Below, piece after piece: positions 1 through 5,525 of a stretch of 6,294 nucleotides of DNA. This stretch comes from Oscillospiraceae bacterium. Lineage in GTDB: Bacteria > Bacillota > Clostridia > Oscillospirales > Oscillospiraceae. A model generated the notes under the pieces. The model was given only the letters and a program-made list of their open reading frames with translations. It was not told the DNA's origin and ran no database searches. Numbering within the stretch: position 1 is the stretch's first letter; every line of letters begins with the position of its first letter. Where the stretch lies: contig JAITGH010000071.1 of the NCBI GenBank assembly GCA_031280855.1, forward strand, positions 1-6,294, in the 5' to 3' direction. Made by a program: the position numbers and the translations under genes.

Positions 1-598
1 AGTTCCGGAGGAAACGCTATCATAATCTTCCCCGCAAGGTCATTGCGAACGCCAATCGTAATCAGGCGTCGCGCTTCTGCGCCACACCGTAATCCCAAGC
101 GTTCAGAACCTTTTTTTGAATCGTGTAACCGGCATCAGCGAAAATGTCAAGAATTGTATTGTATGTACGCCCGCAGTCGTGTGTCAGCAACCCGCGAACA
201 TTCTCAAAGAGGAATGTCTTAGGGCGCAGCTTCTCCAAAAAGACGGCGAAGTGGTAAAAGAGCGTTCCACGAGCATCGTCAAGCCCAAGCCCCTTCCCCG
301 CATACGAAAACGGCTGACAGGGTGCGCCGCCGGACAGCATATCCAACTCGCCGACGGGTATGCTCCACAACTCACACAAATCAAGCGGCGACACATTCGC
401 CACGTCATCGTGAATAACGTTCCATGCGGGGCGGTTCACTTTAAGCGTTGCCGCCGCGTCTTTGTCAAACTCAATAAGGGCAAGGGTATGAAAGCCTGCA
501 CGCTCTACGCCAAGCGCAAGACCGCCCGCACCCGCAAACAATTCAATGGCGGTAAGGGGGTGCGTCTTACGGGTTCTGTTCGTTATCTGTCCGCCCAT
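1..598 (-). pseudogene. DNA (cytosine-5-)-methyltransferase, frameshifted and cut by the window edge
   Basis: This encodes the N-terminal half of a C5 cytosine DNA methyltransferase, which transfers a methyl group from S-adenosylmethionine to cytosine. From the ATG at 598 the protein shows motif I (FAGAGG, residues 21-26, SAM binding), motif IV (PCQPFS, 93-98, with catalytic Cys94), motif VI (ENV, 132-134) and the start of motif VIII (YGVAQKR, 170-176). The reading frame then stops at 62-64 (QKRDA, stop). In the next frame, from about position 68 to the window edge, the expected continuation RLITIGVRNDLAGK appears, so one base is missing between 69 and 68. The target-recognition domain and motifs IX-X would lie outside the window. 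The start at 598 is chosen because an AAAGGTGG-type ribosome binding site lies about 7 nt upstream; the in-frame ATGs further up fall in the promoter. No restriction endonuclease is visible. The frameshift could be a real inactivation or a sequence error. Confidence 0.85.
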
Positions 599-630
599 CG
601 GCGTACCACCTTTCTTGTAGGATATAAAAC

Positions 631-642
631 TGTTAACTAACA
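631..642. promoter_or_regulatory. Small palindrome at the methyltransferase transcription start
   Basis: On the minus strand, TGTTA-GT-TAACA lies directly downstream of and touching the -10 hexamer, spanning the predicted start of transcription. Both 5-bp arms are perfect. Its position is that of a repressor operator, but no regulator is visible in the window, and short AT-rich palindromes also arise by chance. Confidence 0.25.
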
Positions 643-670
643 TTATAGTACAACCGAGAGGCAAGCGCAA
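642..670 (-). promoter_or_regulatory. Sigma-A-type promoter for the methyltransferase
   Basis: On the minus strand a perfect TATAAT (642-647) is preceded, after a 17-nt spacer, by TTGCGC (665-670). The predicted transcription start near 635 leaves a leader of about 37 nt before the ATG at 598. This is why the two upstream in-frame ATGs (670 and 643) are rejected as starts. The -35 element matches consensus only in TTG, so the -10 carries most of the case. Confidence 0.65.
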
Positions 671-690
671 GTGCAGATTTCAACTTTTTC

Positions 691-873
691 TCATTTGTGA
701 CCGTCGAATTGTAAATTTTTCGCAAACAACCGCTCTATGTCCTTGACAACACCGTCGCCAACGGTACGGTGAAGGTGACAGGGATACGGGCGCACCGGCG
801 TAACGTTGGTGTGCCTACTTTTTTCATAAAGTTTGCGGTCTAACCCCTCGTAAACAGGCTCATAAGCGTACAT
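691..873 (-). CDS. Unrecognised short ORF, 60 residues, possibly a gene remnant
   Basis: An open frame runs from the ATG at 873 (a TTG directly before it is also possible) to a TGA at 691-693. It begins MYAYEPVYEGLDRKLYEKSR and later contains RPYPCHLHRTVGDG and DIERLF. I do not recognise a family. No purine-rich ribosome binding site precedes it; the sequence just upstream is T-rich. Further upstream it would overlap the parA promoter on the other strand. It ends just before the methyltransferase promoter, on the same strand. It could be the leftover end of a gene deleted when the methyltransferase arrived, or a chance ORF. No catalytic motif of a restriction enzyme can be claimed. Confidence 0.25.
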   Translation of the reverse strand: MYAYEPVYEGLDRKLYEKSRHTNVTPVRPYPCHLHRTVGDGVVKDIERLFAKNLQFDGHK

Positions 874-884
874 CAAAAAAACGG

Positions 885-913
885 TTGCAAAGCTGGAAGC
901 GATGTGTTATAAT
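885..913 (+). promoter_or_regulatory. Sigma-A promoter of the parAB operon
   Basis: TTGCAA (885-890), a 17-nt spacer and a perfect TATAAT (908-913) preceded by TGT, which makes an extended -10. Transcription should start near 920, giving a very short leader of about 13 nt in which the ribosome binding site lies almost at the 5' end. This is the strongest promoter seen in the window. Confidence 0.85.
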
Positions 914-932
914 GAGGAAGAAGGGGAGAGAT

Positions 933-1691
933 ATGGCGAAGACGATAGCGTTATTTAACCAGAAGGGCGGGGTAGGTAAGACGACGACGGCGGTGAACCT
1001 GACGGCGGCGTTGAAGCGCGGTGGGCAGCGAGTCCTATTGGTCGACGTAGATCCGCAGGGGCACAGCGGCGCGGGACTGGGCGTTGACAAGGACGCGATT
1101 TCTCCCAACGCCTACCACCTCATTTTGGACGGGGTACCCGTGAAGCAAGTGATAGTCCCGACGAAGTTCGGCGACGTGATTACTTCCAATAAGGATCTCT
1201 TCGGCGCGGGCATACAGATGACGGAGCTTCCGCAGCGTGAGTTCATCCTTAAAGCAGCGCTCGAGCCTGTTCAATCCGACTATGACTACATACTGATCGA
1301 CTGCCCCGCGCTGTTGGAGCTTCTCACGCTCAACGCGCTTTGCGCGGCGGACTCGCTGATTATCCCCGTACAGTGCGAGTACCTCGCGCTTGTCGGGCTA
1401 AGCGATCTGATGACGACGTTCAAAATGATCAAACGCGGGTTGAACCCGGAGCTGGAGATCGAGGGCGTCGTACTTACGATGTACGACGGGCGTACGAACC
1501 TTTCATCGCAGGTCGCGGCGGAGGTCAAGAAGTACTTCAAGGGCAAAGTCTTCAAAACGCCGATCCCGCGTAACATTCGTATCAGCGAGTCCCCGAGCCA
1601 CTCGAAGCCCGCTGTGGAGTACGACACGTATTCCAAGGGTGCGCAAGCGTACTTTGAGCTTGCGAAAGAACTGCTGGAAAGGAACAAGTGA
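933..1691 (+). CDS. parA: ParA/Soj chromosome-partitioning ATPase
   Basis: A 252-residue MinD/ParA-family P-loop ATPase that binds DNA non-specifically as an ATP dimer and, with ParB, segregates the replication origin. Its relative Soj in Bacillus also acts on DnaA. The sequence shows the deviant Walker A box KGGVGKTTT (11-19, with signature Lys11), the A' box DVDPQG (38-43), Walker B ILIDCP (120-125), and the conserved tail IPRNIRISESPSHSKP, where the basic DNA-binding residues of the family lie. One small oddity is Ala126 after DCP, where the family usually has a second proline. The ATG at 933 is preferred over the in-frame start at 885 because AAGGGGAG lies about 6 nt upstream, the protein then begins at the usual MAKTIALFNQKGG, and 885 lies in the -35 box. 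The parB start follows 3 nt after its stop, so the two are one transcript. Confidence 0.97.
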   Translation: MAKTIALFNQKGGVGKTTTAVNLTAALKRGGQRVLLVDVDPQGHSGAGLGVDKDAISPNAYHLILDGVPVKQVIVPTKFGDVITSNKDLFGAGIQMTELPQREFILKAALEPVQSDYDYILIDCPALLELLTLNALCAADSLIIPVQCEYLALVGLSDLMTTFKMIKRGLNPELEIEGVVLTMYDGRTNLSSQVAAEVKKYFKGKVFKTPIPRNIRISESPSHSKPAVEYDTYSKGAQAYFELAKELLERNK

Positions 1692-1694
1692 CAG

Positions 1695-2576
1695 ATGGCA
1701 AGTGAAAAGGGACTTGGAAGAGGGCTCGGCGCATTACTTGGCGAGGCTTCGCAATCCGCCGCCGTCGACTGCGTTTACCTGCCTATCGGCAAGGTCGAGT
1801 CCTGCGACGGTCAGCCGCGCAAGTACTTCGACGAGGACGCGCTTACCGAGCTTGCAGGCTCGATCTCCCAACACGGAATCATCCAGCCGCTGACCGTGCG
1901 GAAGCTCCATTCCGGTAACTATCAGATTATCGCCGGAGAGCGCAGGTGGAGGGCGGCGCGTATCGCAGGGCTGGACACCGTGCCCGCCAGAATCATGGAG
2001 GTCGACGACCGCACGGCGGCTCAGCTCGCCCTCGTTGAGAACCTCCAGCGCGAGGATCTCAACCCCATCGAAGAAGCCCGCGGGCTCCAATCACTCATCG
2101 ACGACTTCCAACTGACTCAAGAGCAAGCGGCGGAAAGCGTCGGGAAGTCGCGCCCCGCCGTTACCAACGCGTTGCGGCTCCTATCGCTGCCCGACGAGGT
2201 TCAGCTCGAACTCGAGCAAGGGCGTATCTCCACCGGGCACGCCAAGGTGATTCTGTCGCTGCGGGAGCCGCGTCAGCAACTCGCACTGTTGAAGTCGATC
2301 ATTGCGGATCGCCTTAGCGTACGTGAAACCGAGCAGGAGGCGAAGACGATCGCCAACCAAGTAAGCGATGACGACGTTTCCGTCGCGCTGCCCGACCCCG
2401 TCGCTAAAGGATTCCGCATGTACCTCAACGCGATCGAAAAGAACCTCGAGGGCGAGATCGGGCGCAAGGTGCGAATCTCCGGCGACGGTTCCGTTGGGAA
2501 ACTCACGCTCGAGTACTACTCCCGCGACGACCTCGACGCTCTCGTACGCTCGCTGGGGAGTAGTGGAACGGAGTAA
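1695..2576 (+). CDS. parB: ParB/Spo0J chromosome-partitioning protein
   Basis: A 293-residue CTP-dependent DNA clamp that loads at parS sites near the origin, spreads, recruits SMC and stimulates ParA ATPase. It has all expected parts in order. An N-terminal ParA-interacting segment (KGLGRGLGALLGE, 5-17) is followed by the ParB/Srx CTP-binding domain with GERRWR (81-86) and ENLQRE (115-120). A helix-turn-helix follows (about 139-163, LTQEQAAESVGKSRPAVTNA), then a linker, and a C-terminal dimerisation domain (about 236-288, with KLTLEYYSRDDL). Length is normal for the family. The ATG lies 3 nt after the parA stop; the ribosome binding site (AAAGG at 1678-1682) is inside the end of parA. Codons 209-212 encode VRET with a half-conserved parS sequence, at the place where B. 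subtilis spo0J contains its parS. Confidence 0.97.
   Translation: MASEKGLGRGLGALLGEASQSAAVDCVYLPIGKVESCDGQPRKYFDEDALTELAGSISQHGIIQPLTVRKLHSGNYQIIAGERRWRAARIAGLDTVPARIMEVDDRTAAQLALVENLQREDLNPIEEARGLQSLIDDFQLTQEQAAESVGKSRPAVTNALRLLSLPDEVQLELEQGRISTGHAKVILSLREPRQQLALLKSIIADRLSVRETEQEAKTIANQVSDDDVSVALPDPVAKGFRMYLNAIEKNLEGEIGRKVRISGDGSVGKLTLEYYSRDDLDALVRSLGSSGTE
2315..2330 (+). promoter_or_regulatory. Degenerate parS-like sequence inside parB
   Basis: The stretch contains ACGTGAAAC, the intact core and right arm of the parS consensus TGTTTCACGTGAAACA, but the left arm is lost (10 of 16 positions match). A 10/16 match alone is at chance level for a window this size. The reason to list it is position: it encodes VRET in the parB linker, and B. 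subtilis spo0J carries parS in the codons for VPRET. It may be a relic, a weak site, or simply conserved codons. Confidence 0.3.
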
Positions 2577-2579
2577 TTA

Positions 2580-2595
2580 GTGGTTCGCAAACCAC
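2580..2595 (+). repeat. Short hairpin after parB
   Basis: GTGGTT-CGCA-AACCAC forms a 6-bp stem with a 4-nt loop, starting 3 nt after the parB stop. It is flanked by a possible outer stem (AATTAGT 2575-2581 with ACTAATT 2628-2634). No run of T follows, so it is not a convincing intrinsic terminator. It could limit read-through into serS or stabilise the parAB message end. Confidence 0.4.
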
Positions 2596-2625
2596 GCGAG
2601 TGCTCCTCGTCCCCCGTAGCCCCCG

Positions 2626-2655
2626 TAACTAATTCCTATTTACTAAATTCCTAAT
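2626..2655 (+). repeat. Imperfect tandem 15-bp repeat in the serS leader
   Basis: TAACTAATTCCTATT (2626-2640) is followed at once by TACTAAATTCCTAAT (2641-2655). Just before it, CCCCCGTA occurs twice with a 9-nt period (2611-2618 and 2620-2627). The AT-rich tract could hold a serS promoter, but I see no hexamer pair with proper spacing. T-box features are absent, and the 100-nt gap is too short for one. Confidence 0.4.
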
Positions 2656-2676
2656 AACTATACGAAGGAGTATTCC

Positions 2677-3960
2677 ATGCTTGACATCAGATACTTGCGA
2701 GAGAACACCGCGGACGCGAAGCGGCGGCTGCTGGCGAAAGGTTGCGACGCGAGCGCGGAGATCGATCGTATCCTCGAGCTCTACGATTTGCGTCGAGCCG
2801 CCGCGACCTCCACCGACTCCAAGCGGAGCGAGCAGAACAAGGTCTCCAAGGAGATGCCGCAACTCAAGAAGCAAGGCACCGACGTCTCCGGCCTGCTTGA
2901 GAAAATGAAGGCGCTGTCCGACGAGATAAAGGCGGACGAGGCTCGGATTCGCGAGCTTGAATCGGAGTACTATTCTCTTATGCTTGGGCTGTACAACCTG
3001 CCCGACGAGGATCTCAAGCCCGGCGGCAAGGAGAATAACGAGCCGATTCGTACCTTCGGTTACCAAAAAGTGCTTGAATTCGAGCCGAAGCACCACGTCG
3101 ATTTATGCACGAAGCTCGGGCTGATCGACTACGAACGAGGCACGAAGCTTGCAGGGAACGGGTTCTGGGTTTACAGAGGACTGGGCGCGAGGCTCGAGTG
3201 GGCGTTGCTCAACTACTTCATCGATACGCACATCGCCAACGGGTACGAGTTCACGCTGCTGCCGCTAATGCTGGAGTACGAGTGCGGAGTCACCGCAGGG
3301 CAGTTCCCGAAGTTCGCTGACGAGGTCTTCCAAATCGCGAACCCGACCGATGAGCGCGTCCACTATATGCTGCCCACTGCGGAAGCCGCGCTGGTCAACC
3401 TGCACCGCGGAGAGCTCCTAAGCGAGCGCGAGCTTCCGCGCAAGTATATCTCATACTCGCCGTGTTTCCGGCGTGAGGCGGGCTCGTACCGCGCATCGGA
3501 GCGCGGTATGGTGCGCGGTCACCAGTTCAACAAGGTAGAGATGTTCCAATTCACCACGCCGGAGAGCTCTGACGCCGCGTTTGACGAGCTTGTAACTCAC
3601 GCGGAGAATCTGGTGCAAGGGCTGGGACTGCACTTCCGCACGGTTAAACTCGCCGCCGGTGATTGCTCCGCCGCCATGGCGCGAACCTACGACATCGAGG
3701 TTCGACTGCCGTCGCTCGACGGGTTCATCGAGGTCTCCAGCGTCTCCAACAGCCGCGACTATCCGGCGCGGCGCGGTGCCATCCGATTCCGGCGCGATCC
3801 CGACAATAAGATCGATCTTGTCCACACGCTCAACGGTTCCGGGCTTGCGACCTCCCGCATCTTCCCCGCGATTGTCGAGCAATACCAGCAAGCGGACGGC
3901 TCGGTCGTGGTGCCGGAGGTCTTGCGCCGTTACCTCGGCGGCTTGGAAGTCATCTCGTGA
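2677..3960 (+). CDS. serS: Serine--tRNA ligase (SerRS), class II
   Basis: Charges tRNA-Ser with serine in the cytoplasm. The protein has 427 residues, the normal length. Residues 1 to about 105 form the helical coiled-coil arm that grips the long variable arm of tRNA-Ser. The catalytic domain shows the serine-pocket TAE (234-236), motif 2 around SPCFRREAGS (261-270) and motif 3 with LNGSGLATSR (385-394), followed by the conserved end QYQQADGSVVVPEVLRRYLGG-like segment. Several usually conserved stretches differ from common bacterial SerRS: the motif 2 loop reads RASERGMVRGHQF where most have a RDTRGL-RVHQF type, and ISSCSN is VSSVSN. This suggests a divergent SerRS clade rather than a defect, because all catalytic landmarks are present. 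The ribosome binding site GAAGGAG (2664-2670) is 6 nt before the ATG. The stop overlaps the next start (GTGA). Confidence 0.96.
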   Translation: MLDIRYLRENTADAKRRLLAKGCDASAEIDRILELYDLRRAAATSTDSKRSEQNKVSKEMPQLKKQGTDVSGLLEKMKALSDEIKADEARIRELESEYYSLMLGLYNLPDEDLKPGGKENNEPIRTFGYQKVLEFEPKHHVDLCTKLGLIDYERGTKLAGNGFWVYRGLGARLEWALLNYFIDTHIANGYEFTLLPLMLEYECGVTAGQFPKFADEVFQIANPTDERVHYMLPTAEAALVNLHRGELLSERELPRKYISYSPCFRREAGSYRASERGMVRGHQFNKVEMFQFTTPESSDAAFDELVTHAENLVQGLGLHFRTVKLAAGDCSAAMARTYDIEVRLPSLDGFIEVSSVSNSRDYPARRGAIRFRRDPDNKIDLVHTLNGSGLATSRIFPAIVEQYQQADGSVVVPEVLRRYLGGLEVIS

Positions 3961-4460
3961 AGACGACGGTTACGGCGGTCGTCGCGACGGTTGTCGCGCT
4001 CCTGCTCGGGATCGGGTTCCGCTACACGTTCAAAGTCGCCAACGGCGGCGACTTCGAGACGAACGTCGTCGAGGATCTCCAGCTGAACATGTCGCACGCA
4101 CGCGATCTCTTCTTAGAGCATAATGAGACGTTCCAAACCATCGCGATGTACCTGTATGACAAGCCCGGCACGCGGTTCATGCGCGATTTCAGTTCCGAGG
4201 ACTTCGCCGACTATGACCCCGGAGACATCACAGACGAGCCGGAGTTCCAAATCGCACTTAATAAGGCGTTCGCCGCCGGCGACGACTCCGCAAGGCTTTT
4301 CAACATCGCGGCGACCACGAGGGGCGTGTACTTCTACACGAACTACTCCCGCACTTGCGTCGTCGGCTTCGTCCATGAGAACGTCATCGGCAACACCGAA
4401 GACTATGAAACGCTGGAGATTAACGAGAATTGGAAGCTCTTCTTCCGAACGTTCGAATAG
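3957..4460 (+). CDS. Membrane-anchored protein of unknown function between serS and rsmG
   Basis: A 167-residue protein I do not recognise. It begins with a short basic end and one hydrophobic helix (about residues 4-21, TVTAVVATVVALLLGIGF), with no following lipobox cysteine, so it is probably an N-terminal membrane anchor. The rest, about 140 residues, is acidic and soluble-looking and, by inference, outside the cytoplasm. It ends with an aromatic-rich stretch (GVYFYTNYSRTCVVGFVHEN, then NENWKLFFRTFE) holding the only cysteine. The GTG start overlaps the serS stop as GTGA, with GGAAG 7 nt upstream, so translation is likely coupled to serS. The end overlaps rsmG by 31 nt. In many Clostridia a membrane protein of the DUF4446 family sits near parB and serS, but I see no clear resemblance to it here. 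Confidence 0.85.
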   Translation: MKTTVTAVVATVVALLLGIGFRYTFKVANGGDFETNVVEDLQLNMSHARDLFLEHNETFQTIAMYLYDKPGTRFMRDFSSEDFADYDPGDITDEPEFQIALNKAFAAGDDSARLFNIAATTRGVYFYTNYSRTCVVGFVHENVIGNTEDYETLEINENWKLFFRTFE

Positions 4461-5239
4461 CCTTCGACGCGTACGCGGAGTTCCTTCGAAAGTCGAACGA
4501 GCGGCTCAACCTGACCGCCGTCCCGGACGCGGAGACGTACTCGCGCCACTTTGAGGACAGCCTCGCGCTGTTGCGATTCGCCGACTTCAAGGGTAAGCGC
4601 GTGATCGACATCGGCAGTGGAGCAGGATTCCCGGGAGTCCCGCTGAAACTCGCGGAGCCGTCCATCGCGCTCACGCTGGTTGATGCGTCGCGTAAGCGCG
4701 TCGAGTTTCTCCGTGAGCTTGCCGCGCTGTTGCGTATCGACGCGACTATCTTACACGCCCGCGCCGAGGAACTCGCACTGCCGGTAGGCAGGGTGCAGCG
4801 TGACGCTGCACCCACGTTAGACTTTGCAACTGACGGGCTAAGCGGTCAGCGTGACGCTGCACCCACGTTTGGTGCGGTGTCCTACGGAGAGAATCTCTCG
4901 TCCAACGCCCCCGACTCCTCACTCCCGAAACCTGACTCCTGCCGCGAGCACTACGACATCGCAGTCTCAAGGGCGGTCGCGAGAATGAGCGTGCTCGCGG
5001 AGCTGTGCCTCCCGTTCGTTCAAGTCGGCGGACTATTGCTCGCGCTCAAAGGCTCGAACGCGGACGCAGAGCTTGCCGACGCTGACGCGTTGATTGAGTC
5101 GCTCGGCGGCTCCGTCCAATCGTGCGAACGCTATGAGCGCGGAGCCGTTGTCGTCGTGCGCAAGCTTCGACCCACGGACTCGCGCTACCCTCGTACCTGG
5201 AAGCAAATCTCGAGAGGGTCACGAGAAGGTACGATTTGA
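4430..5239 (+). CDS. rsmG: 16S rRNA (guanine-527-N7)-methyltransferase RsmG, with an in-frame insertion
   Basis: Methylates N7 of G527 in 16S rRNA using SAM; loss in other bacteria gives low-level streptomycin resistance. The 269-residue product has NERLNLTA (23-30), the SAM site VIDIGSGAGFPGVPLKL (58-74), DASRKRVEFL (85-94), AVSRAVARMSVLAELCLP (178-195) and GGLLLALKG (200-208). Bacterial RsmG usually has about 11 residues between the RAE motif (111-113) and YDI (175-177). Here there are 61, so about 50 are extra, and they hold the peptide QRDAAPT twice (123-129, 140-146) encoded by an exact DNA repeat. The frame is closed by TAA at 4421-4423, so the TTG at 4430 is the only plausible start; the N-terminus is about 20 residues shorter than usual. 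The start lies within the preceding gene, with GGAG at 4415-4418. Confidence 0.93.
   Translation: MEALLPNVRIAFDAYAEFLRKSNERLNLTAVPDAETYSRHFEDSLALLRFADFKGKRVIDIGSGAGFPGVPLKLAEPSIALTLVDASRKRVEFLRELAALLRIDATILHARAEELALPVGRVQRDAAPTLDFATDGLSGQRDAAPTFGAVSYGENLSSNAPDSSLPKPDSCREHYDIAVSRAVARMSVLAELCLPFVQVGGLLLALKGSNADAELADADALIESLGGSVQSCERYERGAVVVVRKLRPTDSRYPRTWKQISRGSREGTI
4791..4869 (+). repeat. Palindromic direct repeat inserted in rsmG
   Basis: A 23-nt sequence beginning CAGCGTGACGCTGC occurs exactly at 4796-4818 and 4847-4869, spaced 51 nt (17 codons) apart. The first copy lies in a perfect hairpin: GGGTGCAGCG (4791-4800), loop TGA, CGCTGCACCC (4804-4813). The second keeps the CAGCG-TGA-CGCTG core, and a bulge allows GGT/ACC to pair as well. 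A third small hairpin, GAGAG-AAT-CTCTC, follows at 4887-4899. The repeat is read in the same frame both times and introduces no stop. Confidence 0.9.
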
Positions 5240-5266
5240 CGCGTTATTGAGTTACGCAAACTTTTT

Positions 5267-5296
5267 GTAACCTTTTCACGCGCTCGCGAATAGTAT
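5267..5296 (+). promoter_or_regulatory. Weak sigma-E-like promoter candidate for the spoVM unit
   Basis: GTAACCTT (5267-5274) and AATAGTAT (5289-5296), 14 nt apart, each match 5 of 8 positions of the Bacillus sigma-E elements as I recall them (-35 GTCATATT, -10 CATACAAT). The spacing and the distance to the 5329 start are right, and spoVM of B. subtilis is sigma-E dependent. The match is weak, and no sigma-A promoter is evident in this gap either. Confidence 0.25.
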
Positions 5297-5328
5297 GCGT
5301 TACGATTAAGAGTAAGGAGGGCGAGCGA

Positions 5329-5499
5329 GTGAAGCGCAAGAGCTGTACGAGGCACAGTCCCGCAAAACCGCTTGGGATCGCGCTGTTAGGAACGGGGACG
5401 TTTATTCTCGCGGTAGTGTTTCTGCCGCCGGGAGTATGGGTTATCGTGACGGCAGCGGCATTAATCGGCGGCGGCGTCGCCGTGCTCAAAAAGAAGTAA
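5329..5499 (+). CDS. Small two-helix membrane protein upstream of spoVM
   Basis: A 56-residue protein starting at GTG with a perfect ribosome binding site, TAAGGAGG (5313-5320), 8 nt upstream. A basic N-terminus (MKRKSCTRHSPAKP) leads into two hydrophobic segments, about 15-31 (LGIALLGTGTFILAVVF) and 35-52 (GVWVIVTAAALIGGGVAV), joined by a short LPP turn, and a KKK tail. By the positive-inside rule both ends would face the cytoplasm. I do not recognise a named family. It lies 26 nt upstream of spoVM, with a terminator after the pair, so the two are probably co-transcribed and this protein may be a sporulation membrane protein. That role is inference from position. Confidence 0.75.
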   Translation: MKRKSCTRHSPAKPLGIALLGTGTFILAVVFLPPGVWVIVTAAALIGGGVAVLKKK

Positions 5500-5525
5500 T
5501 GTCATAAATTGGGAGGTACATAGCC

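Noticed and set aside
116..640. Plus-strand 174-residue open frame opposite the methyltransferase
   Set aside because: It lies antisense to clear methyltransferase motifs, and its Arg/Lys/Cys-rich product has no recognisable domain. It is a shadow frame.
1132..1147. parS-like 16-mer in parA (11 of 16 matches)
   Set aside because: Matches of this quality are expected by chance in a window this long, and neither the central palindrome nor the position supports it.
2577..2676. T-box riboswitch upstream of serS
   Set aside because: The gap is only 100 nt, and I see no T-box sequence, specifier stem or terminator/antiterminator pair.
4778..4944. CTGCCG at both edges of the rsmG insertion (4778-4783 and 4939-4944) as a target-site duplication
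   Set aside because: The two copies are 161 nt apart, not a multiple of three, so removing one unit would shift the RsmG frame. The match is probably chance.
5240..5280. GTTAC...GTAAC inverted repeat as the rsmG terminator
   Set aside because: The stem is only 5 bp with an 11-nt loop and no proper T run after it; too weak to call.
5272..5287. Half parS (TTTTCACG) before the spoVM unit
   Set aside because: Only the left arm matches, the right arm is unrelated, and there is no positional argument.
5244..5489. Minus-strand 81-residue open frame
   Set aside because: It is the complement of the 56-residue membrane protein gene, which has a perfect ribosome binding site; the minus frame has no support.
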